A stretch of 29,581 nt of DNA, taken from NCBI GenBank assembly GCA_036897485.1, contig JAYMTF010000823.1, positions 1 through 29,581 on the forward strand, in the 5' to 3' direction. A program made the translations under genes and the position numbers. The DNA comes from Pelargonium nanum (lineage: Eukaryota > Streptophyta > Magnoliopsida > Geraniales > Geraniaceae). How positions within the stretch are numbered: the first letter of the stretch is position 1; each line of letters opens with the position of its first letter. The notes below the pieces were generated by a model. That model saw nothing but the letters and a program-made list of their open reading frames with translations. It had not been told where the DNA came from and ran no database searches. Shown in pieces: positions 27,843 through 29,581 of this stretch.

Positions 27843-28447
27843 AACTGACAAAGATTGCAATTAGAGCTTATTTTGTAAGGTCGTATCATACTTCTAAAGT
27901 TGATGTTATAAATATTCATATTTGTTGTTGATGAGAATCACTGAATTTAGACTTAGGGTTATGATATGAGTGACTTTTTTTCAAGCCAACCAACATTTGT
28001 GCATTGTTTGTTGGCTTTAGGTCCCTCACTACCACTTATAAGCAAAACCAAGCCACATCAACTAGCAAAATTCCTGTTTTAGAAGAGTGATCAACTAAAT
28101 CACTATATGTTGATCAAGCCTCCTTTTGACTCTTTGTCTCTTGGACTCATCATATGTCTTCAGGGTATTTTGGTCAATTTGTACTAAATTTGATTAAGAG
28201 AAAATTTAAGTGCACAATGTGAGCAAGCAAACTAGTCAAGAAAATGCTAAAAACTTGAACCAAAACAAAAAATGTCTATGCACTTTTATAGTATGTAATT
28301 TTTTATTGTTACAAGCTTGACTTTGTAAAATTACATTTATGCACCTATGTGTTCTCAAGCATTAATTAATTGTTAATTAGAAGAAGTGTGGATTGCTATT
28401 GGTAATGATATTTTTTCTTACTACAACCCATGTTTTTTTTATATCTA

Positions 28448-28621
28448 TACTACTAGAAAAAGTCGCGTTTCTGACTGCAAGCATTCGAAAATTGGCATTT
28501 TTTACGGTCTTGTCGTGGAAACAGATTCGTAGGGAAAAAATTCAACGATTTCAAATTTCCGTTTAAATTTTTTCGAAGTCTACGCTATTTTCCCTTGGAA
28601 ATCTTTTTTTTTATTGCAGTG
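28448..28621. mobile_element. Possible CACTA-type MITE
   Basis: The left end tactactagaaaaag and the right end, reverse-complemented cactgcaataaaaaaa, both approximate the CACTA terminus CACTACTAGAAAAA. The 174-bp interior is non-coding. The flanking 3-mers are cta and ata, so the target duplication is only partly supported. Confidence 0.4.
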
Positions 28622-29530
28622 ATAGTACATTGAAATGTGCATGTTGCCACTATTGATATATGTGGTCACAACACAAACACCAACCTTTTAATTAGTTGAT
28701 GAGTTGTTATAGTCTTAGAACCATACACATATATATGTATATATAAAGAGTGTGGTTGATGTACAATATTGTTGCATGCATATATACCATGAGTGTCCTT
28801 TATATTCTTTCCTGACAATAGCATGAAGAAGATACAATGGCATGTCTATGATTTGCAATACACTATTGTTGTAACTTGTAAGTGAATAGTGAGTAAAATG
28901 ATAACAAGTCATTATTGAGAGAATATTGAACATGATGTGTATGTGAATAGTCACTAGTGCTCACATGCCCATGTTTTCTTTGCTCAGGAGTTTCAAAATG
29001 GAAAGTGTTCCCATTGAGGTGTTAAAAAGAGTAGCTTGTTTTTGTTACGTACAGTTGTAGATCAACTGACAAAAGTTGTTTCGGTAATTCGATGTTTGAA
29101 GTTTGAGTTTCAAGAAAAAACAAATTTTATTTAAAATTGATCTTATTTAAAGCTTTTGTGGTCATTCTTGGCTCATCGTAGATGATAGGTAAAGCCAATT
29201 AGTTTTGGTTGTAAGGCAGTTTTGAGTGCATCAACCAAATTTTATATCAGTTTAATCACTTAAATATGTGAAATTTCTTCTTTGCTACTACTTTTCTCTC
29301 CAAATCCGTTCATTATTACTTATTTTTACAGTATCAATTTGATTTGAGTTTGACATAGGTTTTTTCAACTTGAATTCAAAAACTCGACCCAAAACTCAAC
29401 TTAATCGTAATTCAATATCATGACATAACTGGCATTACAATATTATTCACATGATTTTACATGCTCAACTCCAAAACTAATTGAGTTTAAGCTTAACTAC
29501 TAATTAAACCTTAATCAATAATCTAATCTA

Positions 29531-29549
29531 ATATATATATATATATATT
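29531..29549 (+). repeat. AT microsatellite
   Basis: (AT)n run close to the window end. Confidence 0.85.
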
Positions 29550-29581
29550 ATAAAGGAAATGTACACATTCTTCAAGCGACA

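Larger units (their letters stand above)
27034..29581. other. Spacer upstream of the second SAUR to window end
   Basis: Promoter of the second SAUR, then AT-rich sequence with a minisatellite, a CACTA-like MITE and an AT repeat. A second TGTCTC lies at 28135-28140. No gene seen. Confidence 0.6.

Noticed and set aside
1-29581. tRNA, rRNA, CRISPR or prokaryotic operon signals
   Set aside because: None seen. The gene structure is that of a plant nuclear genome. The only tRNA-like motifs are the SINE-like segments, which cannot form a tRNA gene.

Overview
The window is nuclear DNA of a flowering plant, most likely a eudicot. It is AT-rich, its genes are split by many GT-AG introns, and the introns and spacers are littered with short terminal-inverted-repeat transposons (MITEs). 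The recognisable proteins are plant-specific. I cannot name the species.

Layout. (1) 1-8583, plus strand: the 3' two thirds of a SEN1/UPF1-like superfamily 1 RNA helicase, the orthologue of Arabidopsis MAGATAMA 3 (MAA3). All helicase motifs from I to VI are present over 15 exons. (2) 10006-21435, plus strand: a complete 19-exon gene for a chloroplast pentatricopeptide (PPR) protein orthologous to MRL1, which stabilises rbcL mRNA. The exon chain I assembled gives 1185 codons plus stop, with every junction in phase. (3) 22173-22472 and 26740-27033, minus strand: two intronless SAUR (small auxin up RNA) genes, about 4.3 kb apart in the same orientation. (4) 24358-24690, plus strand: a weak candidate small spliced gene between the SAURs. 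The rest is spacer with no supported gene.

The genes do not form a pathway. The helicase works on nuclear RNA, MRL1 is imported into the plastid, and the SAURs belong to auxin-driven growth. The SAUR pair is the only functionally related set, by local duplication.

I found no new defence, toxin or biosynthetic system. The most interesting signals are structural. The end of MRL1 exon 1, with its splice donor, is repeated three times in intron 1. MRL1 has a GC-AG intron and an in-frame stop-free intron. The acidic C-terminus of the helicase appears frameshifted by one base. A 65-bp duplication abuts the last helicase splice acceptor. There is a hairpin-forming Mutator-like MITE with a perfect 9-bp target duplication, a family of hAT-type MITEs (one with a local empty site), two opposed SINE-like copies, and a compact palindromic auxin-element cluster upstream of the second SAUR. 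All protein identifications come from recognising motifs and family sequence, not from a database search.
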